A stretch of DNA of 64,000 bases from contig NZ_WLYI01000031.1 in the NCBI RefSeq assembly GCF_009707515.1, positions 1 to 64,000 on the forward strand, in the 5' to 3' direction. Below, one piece after another: positions 43,774 through 51,646 of this stretch. Under the pieces are notes generated by a model. It ran no database searches. It was not told the DNA's origin and worked only from the letters and a program-made list of their open reading frames with translations. The translations under genes and the position numbers were made by a program. Position 1 is the stretch's first letter, and the number at the start of each line of letters is the position of its first letter. The stretch is from Pseudomonas karstica (lineage in GTDB: Bacteria > Pseudomonadota > Gammaproteobacteria > Pseudomonadales > Pseudomonadaceae).

Positions 43774-44663
43774 TTTTCTGCGGCCAGACGCTGTTTGAGG
43801 TGTTCGGCAAATGCGGTCACCACTTGCGACCTTGGCTCATCGGCGCGAAATGCCAGGCCAAACGCATAGGGTAACGCCGGGCGGAAGGGGCGGATGACAA
43901 TAGGCAGGTGCAGGAAATGGCTGGCCAGCAAACCATTGACGATCGATACCCCCAGGCCTTCGGCAACAAAGCTGCATGCGGCACCCACCGAGTGCACTTC
44001 GACCCGCACCTGAGGCGTGAGGTTGGCGGCGCGAAATATCTGGTTCAGCTCTGCTCGCAGCGCTCGTTGTCGCCCCAGCATTACCAACGGCACGTCTCGC
44101 AGATGCTGCGCCTCAATGACCGCGTGGCGGCTCAACGGGTGCCCCACTGGCATCACGCACACGCCTTCGGTTTGCAACACCGGCTCGATGTCGAAGTCGG
44201 GAATTTCGGTGGGTAGGCGTACAAAGCCCAGGTCAGCGGAACGGTCCAGTACGGCCCGTTCGATCATGTCGTAGGAGCCGGTCAGCAGCTCGACGACAAT
44301 CTCCTCATGGCTCTTGAGAAACTCGGCGACGATCCGTGGCAGCAGCTCCTGGGTCATGCTGGTAGGCACCCCGACCTTGAGCAGGCTCTTGCGTGAGCGG
44401 CCCACACGCATCTCATCGGCCAGGCGCTGGATACGCTGCATGCCGTCCACCAGCCCAGCGACTTCTGCGAGCAGCTCTTCAGCTTCCGGAGTCGCCATCA
44501 GTCGACCCTTTTTGCGCAGGAACAAGGCAACGCCCAAGGCCTCTTCCAACTGGCTCAACAGGCGGCTGACCGCCGATTGCGACAGGCCCATGCGGGTCGA
44601 GGCGCCGATGGTCGACCCGGTGGACATGATTGCCTTGAAGGCTTCGAGCTGCTTGAGGTTCAC
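43746..44663 (-). CDS. LysR-family regulator of the porin/permease/hydrolase regulon
   Basis: 305 residues from GTG 44663 with TAGGA in front; the frame to 44798 is longer but would cross the divergent promoter. The winged helix is NLKQLEAFKAIMSTGSTIGASTRMGLSQSAVSRLLSQLEEALG, and the effector domain has CVMPVGHPLSRH and VEVHSVGAACSFVAEGLGVSIVNG. Flanked by two copies of one promoter-operator, in front of the porin gene and of the permease gene, so I infer that it binds the CGCATA repeats. Confidence 0.9.
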   Translation of the reverse strand: MNLKQLEAFKAIMSTGSTIGASTRMGLSQSAVSRLLSQLEEALGVALFLRKKGRLMATPEAEELLAEVAGLVDGMQRIQRLADEMRVGRSRKSLLKVGVPTSMTQELLPRIVAEFLKSHEEIVVELLTGSYDMIERAVLDRSADLGFVRLPTEIPDFDIEPVLQTEGVCVMPVGHPLSRHAVIEAQHLRDVPLVMLGRQRALRAELNQIFRAANLTPQVRVEVHSVGAACSFVAEGLGVSIVNGLLASHFLHLPIVIRPFRPALPYAFGLAFRADEPRSQVVTAFAEHLKQRLAAENAYPNPSHA

Positions 44664-44703
44664 CGTGATTTTCCTATCGGTTGCGAAGGCGGGAGATGCT
44701 TTG

Positions 44704-44767
44704 CGCATAGCTTGATGCGCTTCACGCATAACGTTGTCGGGTGTTCGCTGAGCCGTTAGTGTCCGCC
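44704..44767 (+). promoter_or_regulatory. LysR-controlled promoter of the oprD-like gene
   Basis: CGCATA (44704-44709) and CGCATA (44725-44730) are 21 bases apart, next to -35 TTGTCG (44734-44739), a 17-base spacer and -10 TAGTGT (44757-44762). CACGCATAACGTTGTCG (44723-44739) and TAGTGTCCGCC (44757-44767) are repeated exactly in the permease promoter. Because GCGCAT (44703-44708) also pairs with ATGCGC (44715-44720), an extra palindrome exists here that may serve LysR autoregulation. Confidence 0.75.
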
Positions 44768-44846
44768 GCAATGCGACTTGCCGTCCAGCCTGTCGCACTT
44801 AGCAACTGCCTATAAAAATCGACAATACGGCATTGGAGAAAAGGTT

Positions 44847-46070
44847 ATGCGTGAGCTGTTCACGAAAGCGGGCGTGGTGTCTGCAGGGATATTGGCAGGC
44901 CTGTCGACGCCGTTGATGGCCCAGGGTTTCTGGGAGGACTCCCACGGCAAGTTGACCTTGCGCAATTACTACTTCAACGACGGTTACCGCGACGGCGGTG
45001 AGGACCGCAAAGAGTGGGCCCAGGGTTTTTTGCTCAACCTGCAATCGGGTTATACAGAAGGTACTGTGGGTTTTGGCCTGGATGCGCAGGGGTTGTCGGG
45101 GATCAGGCTCGACTCCAGCCGCACCCATGCCGGCACCGGATTGCTGCCGGTTAACGACGATGGTCGTGCGGCCAGCGAGTTTTCAAGCCTGGGCGTCACG
45201 GCGAAGATGCGCATCGGCGGCGCCGTGGTGAAAACCGGCACACTGTTGCCGAAAATCCCGGTGCTGGTGCACAACGATGGCCGCTTGTTACCGCAGACCT
45301 TCCAGGGCACTCAAGTCGAGTACACCGGTGTGCGCAACTTGTACCTGCACACCGGGCATCTGGACAAATTCAAACAGCGTAACTCCAGCGACAGCGTGGA
45401 TATTTATCCACAGGGCTACACCGGCAAAAAGGGCAGTGACTTTGATTTCGCCGGCGCCACCTATGCCTTCACGCCCGCCCTCAGCGGCACGTGGTACTAC
45501 GGTGAAATGCGCGAATTCTATCGGCAGAATTTTTTTGGCCTGGTGCATAAGCTGCCGTTGGGCAGTGGCAACCTGACCAGTGATCTGCGCTATTTCATCA
45601 GCGGCGAAGCGGGGGAGGCGCGCAATGGCAAGGTCGACAGCAATATGTTCAGCGGGCTGTTCACCTATCGGCTGGGGCCCCAGGCGTTGGGTGTGGGTTA
45701 CCAGAAAGTCACGGGTGATACAGCGCTGCCCTATGCCAGTGTGTCGACGGTGTACTCCTTCAGCAACGCAGGTGTAGGCAAGTTTATCCAGGCCGGCGAG
45801 CAGACCTGGATGCTGCGGTATGACTACGACTTTGCCGCGTTGCTGCCGGGTTTGAGTTTCATGACCCGCTACTACAAGGGCCAGGACGGCGACTTCAAGG
45901 GCCGCGAGGCACGGGAGTGGGAATCGGATACCAACCTGCGCTATGTGATCCAGGACAGTGTCTTCAAAGGGGTGGGTGTTGAATTGCGCAAGGCGACGTA
46001 TCGCTCCACCTACGCCAGTGACCGGGACAACTATCGGGTCTACCTGACGTATGACCTGGCGCTCTGGTAA
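44847..46070 (+). CDS. OprD-family outer-membrane porin
   Basis: 407 residues from ATG 44847, preceded by GGAGAAAAGG. Signal peptide up to the AQGFWEDS junction, then the OprD pattern: GKLTLRNYYFNDGYRDG, KEWAQGFLLNLQSGYTEGTVGFGLDAQG, PRPTFQGTQVEYTG-like segment, and the C-terminal DNYRVYLTYDLALW. 18-stranded channel for small amino-acid, peptide or acid substrates. Divergent from the LysR gene and sharing its operator with the permease operon. Confidence 0.9.
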   Translation: MRELFTKAGVVSAGILAGLSTPLMAQGFWEDSHGKLTLRNYYFNDGYRDGGEDRKEWAQGFLLNLQSGYTEGTVGFGLDAQGLSGIRLDSSRTHAGTGLLPVNDDGRAASEFSSLGVTAKMRIGGAVVKTGTLLPKIPVLVHNDGRLLPQTFQGTQVEYTGVRNLYLHTGHLDKFKQRNSSDSVDIYPQGYTGKKGSDFDFAGATYAFTPALSGTWYYGEMREFYRQNFFGLVHKLPLGSGNLTSDLRYFISGEAGEARNGKVDSNMFSGLFTYRLGPQALGVGYQKVTGDTALPYASVSTVYSFSNAGVGKFIQAGEQTWMLRYDYDFAALLPGLSFMTRYYKGQDGDFKGREAREWESDTNLRYVIQDSVFKGVGVELRKATYRSTYASDRDNYRVYLTYDLALW

Positions 46071-46152
46071 CGGTACTAATCAGGCGACAATGTCGTTAGA
46101 GTACGCCGCGCTCGAGAACTGAGTCTCGGGCTTTTACCCATGGAGTTTTACC

Positions 46153-46488
46153 TTGAACCACGTCAGTAAAATCGCTGCTTCCCTGTTATTGGCCCTGACT
46201 GTCAGCGGTTGCACCGGTACCGCCATGAAGACCCAGCAACTGGACCCGAGCCAATACACCGTGATTGGCCACAGTGAAGCGAAGGCCACCGGCCTGCTGC
46301 TGCTGGGCGTTATCCCGATCAGGCAGAACAGCCGTTTTGTGCGGGCGCAAACCGCGGCCATCCAAGCCAAGGGCGGCGATGCCATGATCAATACGCAAAT
46401 CCAGGAAAACTGGTTCTGGGCGTGGGTCCTGACGGGTTACACCACCAAGGTGTCGGGTGATGTGGTCAAGCTGAAAACCGCTCAGTAA
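46153..46488 (+). CDS. Small lipoprotein of unknown function
   Basis: 111 residues, start TTG 46153 with TGGAG upstream. The signal peptide ends in a lipobox LTVSGC, with the lipidated Cys at position 20. The mature protein has a short beta-rich domain (YTVIGHSEAKATGLLLLGVIPI, RAQTAAIQAKGGDAMINTQIQENWFWAWVLTGYTTKVSGDVV), a pattern seen in small Pseudomonas lipoproteins of unknown role. I cannot assign a function. Confidence 0.75.
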   Translation: MNHVSKIAASLLLALTVSGCTGTAMKTQQLDPSQYTVIGHSEAKATGLLLLGVIPIRQNSRFVRAQTAAIQAKGGDAMINTQIQENWFWAWVLTGYTTKVSGDVVKLKTAQ

Positions 46489-46497
46489 GGGCGCGAA

Positions 46498-46519
46498 GGA
46501 GCGCTTGCCCAAGCGCTCC
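46498..46519. terminator. Perfect 10-bp hairpin between lipoprotein and glycosyltransferase genes
   Basis: GGAGCGCTTG (46498-46507) and CAAGCGCTCC (46510-46519) with a 2-base loop, in the 40-base gap of two convergent genes. T run weak, yet the location fits a shared terminator. Confidence 0.65.
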
Positions 46520-46528
46520 TCTTGCTGA

Positions 46529-47980
46529 TCAGTGCTCAACAAGGTAGTAAGGCTGACGGTTCACTGCCATCGCCTTGACCACCTTGATCGGCACGCCCAG
46601 CCGGTCGGTGTTATCCACCAACGCCATATTCCCCGGCTTGGCGGCTAGATAGTCGGTTAATTCCTGTTCCGACTGCAGAATCCTCAAGTAACCCTGTATA
46701 TAAAATACGCTGGCACCCGCGATCCGTTCGTTTGGTCGATACAACGCCACGTTGTTGCCCTCGGCTTGTATCGCCTGGACCTGGCTGATCAATGGCACGA
46801 ACGACTGGCGGATATCGGCCTTCGGTGCAAACCAGGACGCGGCGATCAGGTAACACGCAACCACAAAGGTAAAGACGCCCCCTGCCAGGCCCCGGCGATG
46901 GTTATAGATGTGCGCAGCAACGTGTGATGTTTGCGTGCGACTCTTTAACCCGCCCAGTAATACCCTGCCATATTCGGCGGCCAGCACCGCGGCGGCCGGA
47001 GTCAGCGACATCAGGTACACCGTGCGCTTGCTCGACGCCAACGTCAGCAGGGTGAACTGCGCCACTAACCATACCGTGAAGAACAGCCGGTAACGGTTGC
47101 GCACCAGGCTTTTGCGAAAGTGCCACAAACCCAGGTATACGAGGATATTCCACGGCAAAAAAGCCTCGGGTAATTTGGCGATGTAGTAATAGAAGGGTTC
47201 GTAGTGACCGGCCTCGATAAAGGAGCCGCTGAAACGTCCGACACTGTTGGTCAACAGCACCTCACCGACTGCCTGCATCCCTGCGCGCTGGAATAGAAAG
47301 CCCAGCCAGATCGCCAGGGGAACAAGGGCCAGCAGCGTAAACAACCCGGGGCGAAGCCAGTCGCCGGGCTTGAAGTGCTTATCCATCAGGCTGGTGCTGG
47401 CCAGGTAGACAAAAATCACAATGCCGGGCATCGCCAGGCCCAGTACGCCCTTGCTCAAGGTGGCAATCACCATGCCTAGGGTAAACAGTAGCCAGGTACC
47501 CAGGTTGGAGGTGGAGCGTTCGGGCTCGGGGCGATTGGCTTGATAAAACGCCAGCAAGGCCATGGTCACGCCGAGGCTGAGCAACGCATCTTCACCGACC
47601 CCACGCGCGTTGCTCCAGTAGCTGCCCATGGTCGCCAGCATCAGCCCTGCGACAAACGCCAGGTTCTTTGGCCGGCCAAACTTGCGCAACATTGCGTACA
47701 GCAACATCACGCTGAACAACCCGGCACACGCCGACGCCAGGCGGACCGCCCCAGAGGTGCCGCCAAACAGGCGAATCGCCCCGGCGTCGATCCACAGGCT
47801 CAAGGGTGGTTTTTCCAAAAAGGGTTCACCAAACAACCGGGGCACCACCCAGTCGTTATCCAGGTGCATCGTCATGGCGATCCCGGCTACTCGGGCTTCG
47901 GTCGAGCCTTGCAGTTCATGATTACCAAGGGCAAAGAAAAACAACAGGGCAGCGAGCAGCAATAGAGCGGAGCGCGTCAT
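46529..47980 (-). CDS. ArnT/PMT-like glycosyltransferase (GT39/GT83 type)
   Basis: 483 residues with about 11 membrane segments, starting MTRSALLLLAALLFFFALGN. The first periplasmic loop has the catalytic-type acid in STEARVAGIAM, then EKPPLSLWIDAGAIRLFG as in ArnT and protein O-mannosyltransferases, and LASSKRTVYLMSLTPAAAVLAAEYGRV in the middle. It uses a polyprenyl-phosphate sugar to modify lipid A or another surface molecule. No arn operon is next to it, so the acceptor is open. Confidence 0.85.
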   Translation of the reverse strand: MTRSALLLLAALLFFFALGNHELQGSTEARVAGIAMTMHLDNDWVVPRLFGEPFLEKPPLSLWIDAGAIRLFGGTSGAVRLASACAGLFSVMLLYAMLRKFGRPKNLAFVAGLMLATMGSYWSNARGVGEDALLSLGVTMALLAFYQANRPEPERSTSNLGTWLLFTLGMVIATLSKGVLGLAMPGIVIFVYLASTSLMDKHFKPGDWLRPGLFTLLALVPLAIWLGFLFQRAGMQAVGEVLLTNSVGRFSGSFIEAGHYEPFYYYIAKLPEAFLPWNILVYLGLWHFRKSLVRNRYRLFFTVWLVAQFTLLTLASSKRTVYLMSLTPAAAVLAAEYGRVLLGGLKSRTQTSHVAAHIYNHRRGLAGGVFTFVVACYLIAASWFAPKADIRQSFVPLISQVQAIQAEGNNVALYRPNERIAGASVFYIQGYLRILQSEQELTDYLAAKPGNMALVDNTDRLGVPIKVVKAMAVNRQPYYLVEH

Positions 47981-48132
47981 GGGGTTTGGCTACCGGGGCA
48001 AAGGACTGTTCGGAAGAGCGGTCCGGGCATTCGGCGAGTATACGAGGGCGATTCTTAACAATTCGTGAATGAGTGATAGGTTTTTGTAAGGTTGGCCATG
48101 TTCAATCAAGGCAACTTCAGGCTGATCAAGAT

Positions 48133-48157
48133 AAAAAAGCCCGGCACAAGGCCGGGC
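48133..48157 (-). terminator. Terminator of the TRAP operon
   Basis: On the - strand GCCCGGC (48157-48151) and GCCGGGC (48145-48139) with a 5-base loop are followed by TTTTTT. It lies 28 bases after the dctM stop. Confidence 0.9.
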
Positions 48158-48184
48158 GAAAAGGTTGCAATCGATACGTTCGGT

Positions 48185-49468
48185 TTAGCTCATGCCCAGC
48201 CAGTTAGGCAAGGCCAGGGACACCGACGGGATGTAGGTAATGACTACCAGGAAGGCCAAAAGTATCATCAGCCAAGGCCACGCAGCGCGGATCACCTGTG
48301 TCAGCGGCATACCGGTTACCGCTGAGGTGACGAACAGGTTCAGGCCCACGGGTGGGGTTATCAAGCCGATCTCCATGTTGACCACCATGATGATGCCAAG
48401 GTGGATCGGATCGATGCCCAGTTGCATGGCAATCGGGAACAGGATGGGGGCGAGGATCAGGATGATTGCCGACGGCTCCATAAAAGCGCCTGCGACCAAC
48501 AGCACAATGTTCACCACCAACAGGAACTGCCAAGGTGCAAAGCCCGCTTCGATCACCCAGGCAGTGATGGTCTGCGGAATTTGCTCAGTGGTCAGTACGT
48601 GGGCGAAGAGCATGGCGTTGGCAATTATGAACATCAGCATAATTGTCAACTTGCCGGAGTCGATCAGTACTTTTGGGCACTCGCGGAAGCTCAAGTCCTT
48701 ATACACAAAGAGCGCTACAAAACCTGCATACACCGCAGCCACGGCTGCCGCCTCGGTTGGGGTGAACATGCCGGAGTAAATGCCGCCGAGAATGATCACC
48801 ATCAGGAGCAAGCCCCAGACAGCTTTGCGTGCGGCGGTGAGTAACTCGCGCAAGGTTGCACGAGGTTGCGCTGGCAGGTTCATTTTGCGGGCGACTATGT
48901 AGATCGCCACCATCAATGCCAAGCCCAGCAACAAGCCTGGAATAACCCCTGCCATAAACAGCTTGCCGACCGATTGCTCGGTCGCTGCTGCGTACACAAC
49001 CATCACAATCGATGGCGGAATCAGAATGCCCAGCGTGCCAGCGTTACAGATGATGCCTGCGCCGAAGGCTTGTGGATAACCCGAACGCACCATACCGGCA
49101 ATCGCAATAGAGCCGACCGCTGCAACGGTTGCAGGCGATGAGCCTGACAATGCTGCGAATAACATGCAGGCCATAACTGCCGAAATCGCCAAACCACCAC
49201 GAATGTGGCCGACACAGGCGTTAGCGAAGTCGATTAAACGCTTGGCCACGCCGCCGGTGGTCATGAACGCTCCCGATAGCAGGAAGAACGGAATCGCCAG
49301 CAGCGTGTAGTGCTCGGAGGTTTCAAACAACTTGATGGCCAGCGAGCGAACCGAGTCCGGGCTGAACAACATAATCGTCACCGAGCCTGCCAGGCCCAGT
49401 GAGATCGCTATGGGCACGCCGATAAACATCAGCACAAAGAGTGCGACAAAAAGGAACAAAATCGTCAT
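48185..49468 (-). CDS. dctM: TRAP transporter large permease subunit
   Basis: 427 residues and about 12 membrane segments. Typical DctM: LFLFVALFVLMFIGVPIAISLGLAGS at the start, SEHYTLLAIPFFLLSGAFMTTGGVAKRLIDFA, SGSSPATVAAVGSIAIAGM and DPIHLGIIMVVNMEIGLITPPVGLNLFV. The sodium-driven carrier for C4-dicarboxylates such as malate, fumarate or succinate, working with DctQ and the binding protein. Its start overlaps dctQ by 4 bases. Lower GC than most of the window. Confidence 0.95.
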   Translation of the reverse strand: MTILFLFVALFVLMFIGVPIAISLGLAGSVTIMLFSPDSVRSLAIKLFETSEHYTLLAIPFFLLSGAFMTTGGVAKRLIDFANACVGHIRGGLAISAVMACMLFAALSGSSPATVAAVGSIAIAGMVRSGYPQAFGAGIICNAGTLGILIPPSIVMVVYAAATEQSVGKLFMAGVIPGLLLGLALMVAIYIVARKMNLPAQPRATLRELLTAARKAVWGLLLMVIILGGIYSGMFTPTEAAAVAAVYAGFVALFVYKDLSFRECPKVLIDSGKLTIMLMFIIANAMLFAHVLTTEQIPQTITAWVIEAGFAPWQFLLVVNIVLLVAGAFMEPSAIILILAPILFPIAMQLGIDPIHLGIIMVVNMEIGLITPPVGLNLFVTSAVTGMPLTQVIRAAWPWLMILLAFLVVITYIPSVSLALPNWLGMS

Positions 49469-50094
49469 TGGTTTTGCTCCTGATCGTTTAGTTTCAGCGC
49501 ATCTGCTGCTTCATCAGCCAAACCCAGGCCGGTTTGCTGATTAGTCAGAATGCGCACCAGGATTTCCACAAAGCGGACAAACACCATGGCGTAACCGAAC
49601 GGTACGATGGCTGCGATATGCCATTGGGCGATGCCGTAATGGCCGAGGTCTTCAGCGCCGATGTCGGCGATAAACAGGGTTTTGACCCAATCAAAGCTGC
49701 CAACCCCAATCATCACGGCGTAAGTCAGGCAGGCAACACAGGCAACCAAGCCAATGATGCGCTGGGTCGGCCGCGAGGCCAGTTTGACCAATGCATCTAC
49801 ACCGATATGCCCGGCGGTACGTACGCCGTAAGCCAGGCCGAAAAAGATTAACCAGGCGAACAGCGCCTTGGTTAAAGCAATGCTCCACGTCATTGACTGG
49901 GCCATGCCAAGAAGGAAGTCGCCAATCGAAAACAACACCTCGCTACCGCCTTCCCAGTGGTCGGCCCAGTTGTAGAAAAAGGTATAGATGTTGTTGAGAA
50001 CTACGTAGCTAAAGGTTACCAGCGTCATCATCCCTAATAAAAAGGCGATGAAGCCCTCTTCAAAATGGTCCCAAATGCGTCGCAAGGCATTCAT
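49465..50094 (-). CDS. dctQ: TRAP transporter small permease subunit
   Basis: 209 residues from ATG 50094; the frame to 50166 adds a head without support. Four membrane segments, with TLVTFSYVVLNNIYTFFYNW, SWSIALTKALFAWLIFFGLAYGVRTAGHIGVDAL and a late hydrophilic tail. Couples the binding protein DctP to DctM. The end overlaps dctM (ATGA). Separated from dctP by 119 bases with one hairpin. Confidence 0.92.
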   Translation of the reverse strand: MNALRRIWDHFEEGFIAFLLGMMTLVTFSYVVLNNIYTFFYNWADHWEGGSEVLFSIGDFLLGMAQSMTWSIALTKALFAWLIFFGLAYGVRTAGHIGVDALVKLASRPTQRIIGLVACVACLTYAVMIGVGSFDWVKTLFIADIGAEDLGHYGIAQWHIAAIVPFGYAMVFVRFVEILVRILTNQQTGLGLADEAADALKLNDQEQNQ

Positions 50095-50190
50095 CAATAA
50101 TATCTCCAAAGGCGAGGGACGAAGACCGTGGTAAACCACGATCTCGCCTAAAAACCCAGTGCCCATGCATAGGCACTCAACTGGTTTTAG

Positions 50191-50205
50191 AGCCGCAGTG
50201 CGGCT
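50191..50205. terminator. Intercistronic hairpin between dctP and dctQ
   Basis: AGCCGC (50191-50196), AGT, GCGGCT (50200-50205), 9 bases downstream of dctP. Such short stems after the binding-protein gene let it be made in excess over the membrane subunits. Confidence 0.5.
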
Positions 50206-50213
50206 GATTCACC

Positions 50214-51206
50214 TTACTGGTTGGAAGCTTCAGCAGCCTTGATCAGGTCAGGGCCGATGTCGTTTTCAAATTTCTTCCAGACAGGCTTCATGGCATCGCG
50301 CCACTCGGTACGTTGCTCTGGAGTCAGATTGATGATTTCGCTGGTCTTGGCGTCGATGATGCGCTGCTTGTCACCTGCGTTCAGTGCTTCAGCTTGCTTG
50401 TTCACGTCAGCGGTCACTTCAACCAGGATCTTGTTCAGCTCCGTGCGGATATCTTCCGGCAGGCCGTTCCAGAACTTGGTATTGGCGATCAGCATGTAGT
50501 CCAAAACACCGTGATTGGATTCGGTGATGTATTTTTGAACTTCATTGAGCTTCTGGCTGTAGATATTCGAGTACGGGTTTTCCGCACCGTTGACAACGCC
50601 AGTCTGCAGGCCCTGGTAAACCTCGGCGAAGCTCATTTTACGTGGATTGGCACGAACGGCCTTGAACTGCTCTTCGAGTACTGCAGAAGCCTGCACACGG
50701 AACTTCAGGCCACGTGCATCTTTTGGCTCGTGCAATGCTTTGTTGGCCGACAATTGCTTCATGCCGTTGTGCCAATAGCCAAGCCCGGTGATGTTTTTCG
50801 ACTCCATCGAGGCGAGTAGCTCCTGGCCTTGGGGGCCCTGCTGGAATTTGTCGACTGCCTTAATGTCGTTGAACAGGAATGGCAGGTCGAAAATCTGCAG
50901 TTTTGGGGTGTAGTGCTCGAACTTGGCAAGCGATGGGGCGATCAGTTGCACATCCCCGAGCAGCAGGGCTTCCATTTCCTTACCGTCACCGAACAGCGAC
51001 GAGTTAGGGTAAACCTCTACCCGTACTTTGCCGGGTAGACGCTCCTCAACCAGTTTTTTGAAAAGGTTGGCACCTTGGCCTTTCGGCGTGTTGTCGGCTA
51101 CAACGTGGGAGAATTTGATCACGATCGGGTCGGCCCCATGGGCCATACCGGCGATGCTCATTGACAGAGCACAATATGCGAGTGCCTTGGCAGCAGTTTT
51201 GAACAT
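50214..51206 (-). CDS. dctP: TRAP transporter substrate-binding protein for C4-dicarboxylates
   Basis: 330 residues from ATG 51206 with AAGAGGA in front; the longer frame to 51305 is unlikely. Signal peptide MFKTAAKALAYCALSMSIAGMAHG before ADPIVIKF. The TRAP binding-protein pattern follows: FSHVVADNTPKGQGANLFKKL, RVEVYPNSSLFGDGKEMEALLLGDV and the substrate-binding Arg in GLKFRVQAS. Periplasmic. First gene of dctPQM; no dctBD sensor pair lies in this window. Confidence 0.93.
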   Translation of the reverse strand: MFKTAAKALAYCALSMSIAGMAHGADPIVIKFSHVVADNTPKGQGANLFKKLVEERLPGKVRVEVYPNSSLFGDGKEMEALLLGDVQLIAPSLAKFEHYTPKLQIFDLPFLFNDIKAVDKFQQGPQGQELLASMESKNITGLGYWHNGMKQLSANKALHEPKDARGLKFRVQASAVLEEQFKAVRANPRKMSFAEVYQGLQTGVVNGAENPYSNIYSQKLNEVQKYITESNHGVLDYMLIANTKFWNGLPEDIRTELNKILVEVTADVNKQAEALNAGDKQRIIDAKTSEIINLTPEQRTEWRDAMKPVWKKFENDIGPDLIKAAEASNQ

Positions 51207-51279
51207 GCGAATATTCCTCTTATTGTATTTATAACGCTGAGCGCCGTCGCGCGAAAACGGGCTAACAACAAGTCTAGGT

Positions 51280-51313
51280 CGCATGTCAGAAAAGGAGGGG
51301 CGCATGCTAGAAA
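51280..51313. promoter_or_regulatory. Two direct repeats upstream of dctP
   Basis: CGCATGTCAGAAA (51280-51292) and CGCATGCTAGAAA (51301-51313) differ in 2 of 13 bases and are 21 bases apart, 75-107 bases before the dctP start. Fits a regulator bound on one face of the helix. No clear sigma-54 promoter is seen between these repeats and the gene. Confidence 0.5.
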
Positions 51314-51509
51314 TTGCCTAGGTTTTATTTGTTGTGTCGCCCAAAAATTAAACAGCAATAAACATGCCGCGCTGCGCTCTATGGAGAGGTAGCGAGTTTC
51401 AGTATTGGGTTATTTGAGTTTATATTTGATTTAAAAGAAGTTTTTGGTTTTGGCGAGGTTCTTTGGTTATCCAGCATTTACACAGCAATAGCGGGTTTTT
51501 TGTTGGTTT

Positions 51510-51557
51510 TGGCGGTTTTCCGCCAGTGTGGCGGGATTGTTTGGCGGCTTTTCGCCA
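51510..51557. promoter_or_regulatory. Twin 16-bp palindromes before the YeeE/YedE gene
   Basis: TGGCGGTTTTCCGCCA (51510-51525) and TGGCGGCTTTTCGCCA (51542-51557), 32 bases apart centre to centre, about three helical turns. They share TGGCGG.TTT.CGCCA. They lie 90-137 bases before the start codon, so they look like two binding sites of one dimeric regulator. The other parts of the 440-base gap (51207-51646) show no gene. Confidence 0.65.
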
Positions 51558-51646
51558 TGACGGGTTGCATAAAGATCAAGACCCTCTCCTGGGTTTATAC
51601 TCGGCGCCATCGCAATTAACCAAAATCAAACGAACTGAGATACCTC

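Noticed and set aside
51280..51313. CGCATG repeats near dctP as sites for the LysR protein of the oprD regulon (CGCATA repeats, also 21 bases apart)
   Set aside because: The orientation relative to the promoter is opposite and the flanks differ; the hexamer likeness is too short to claim a link.
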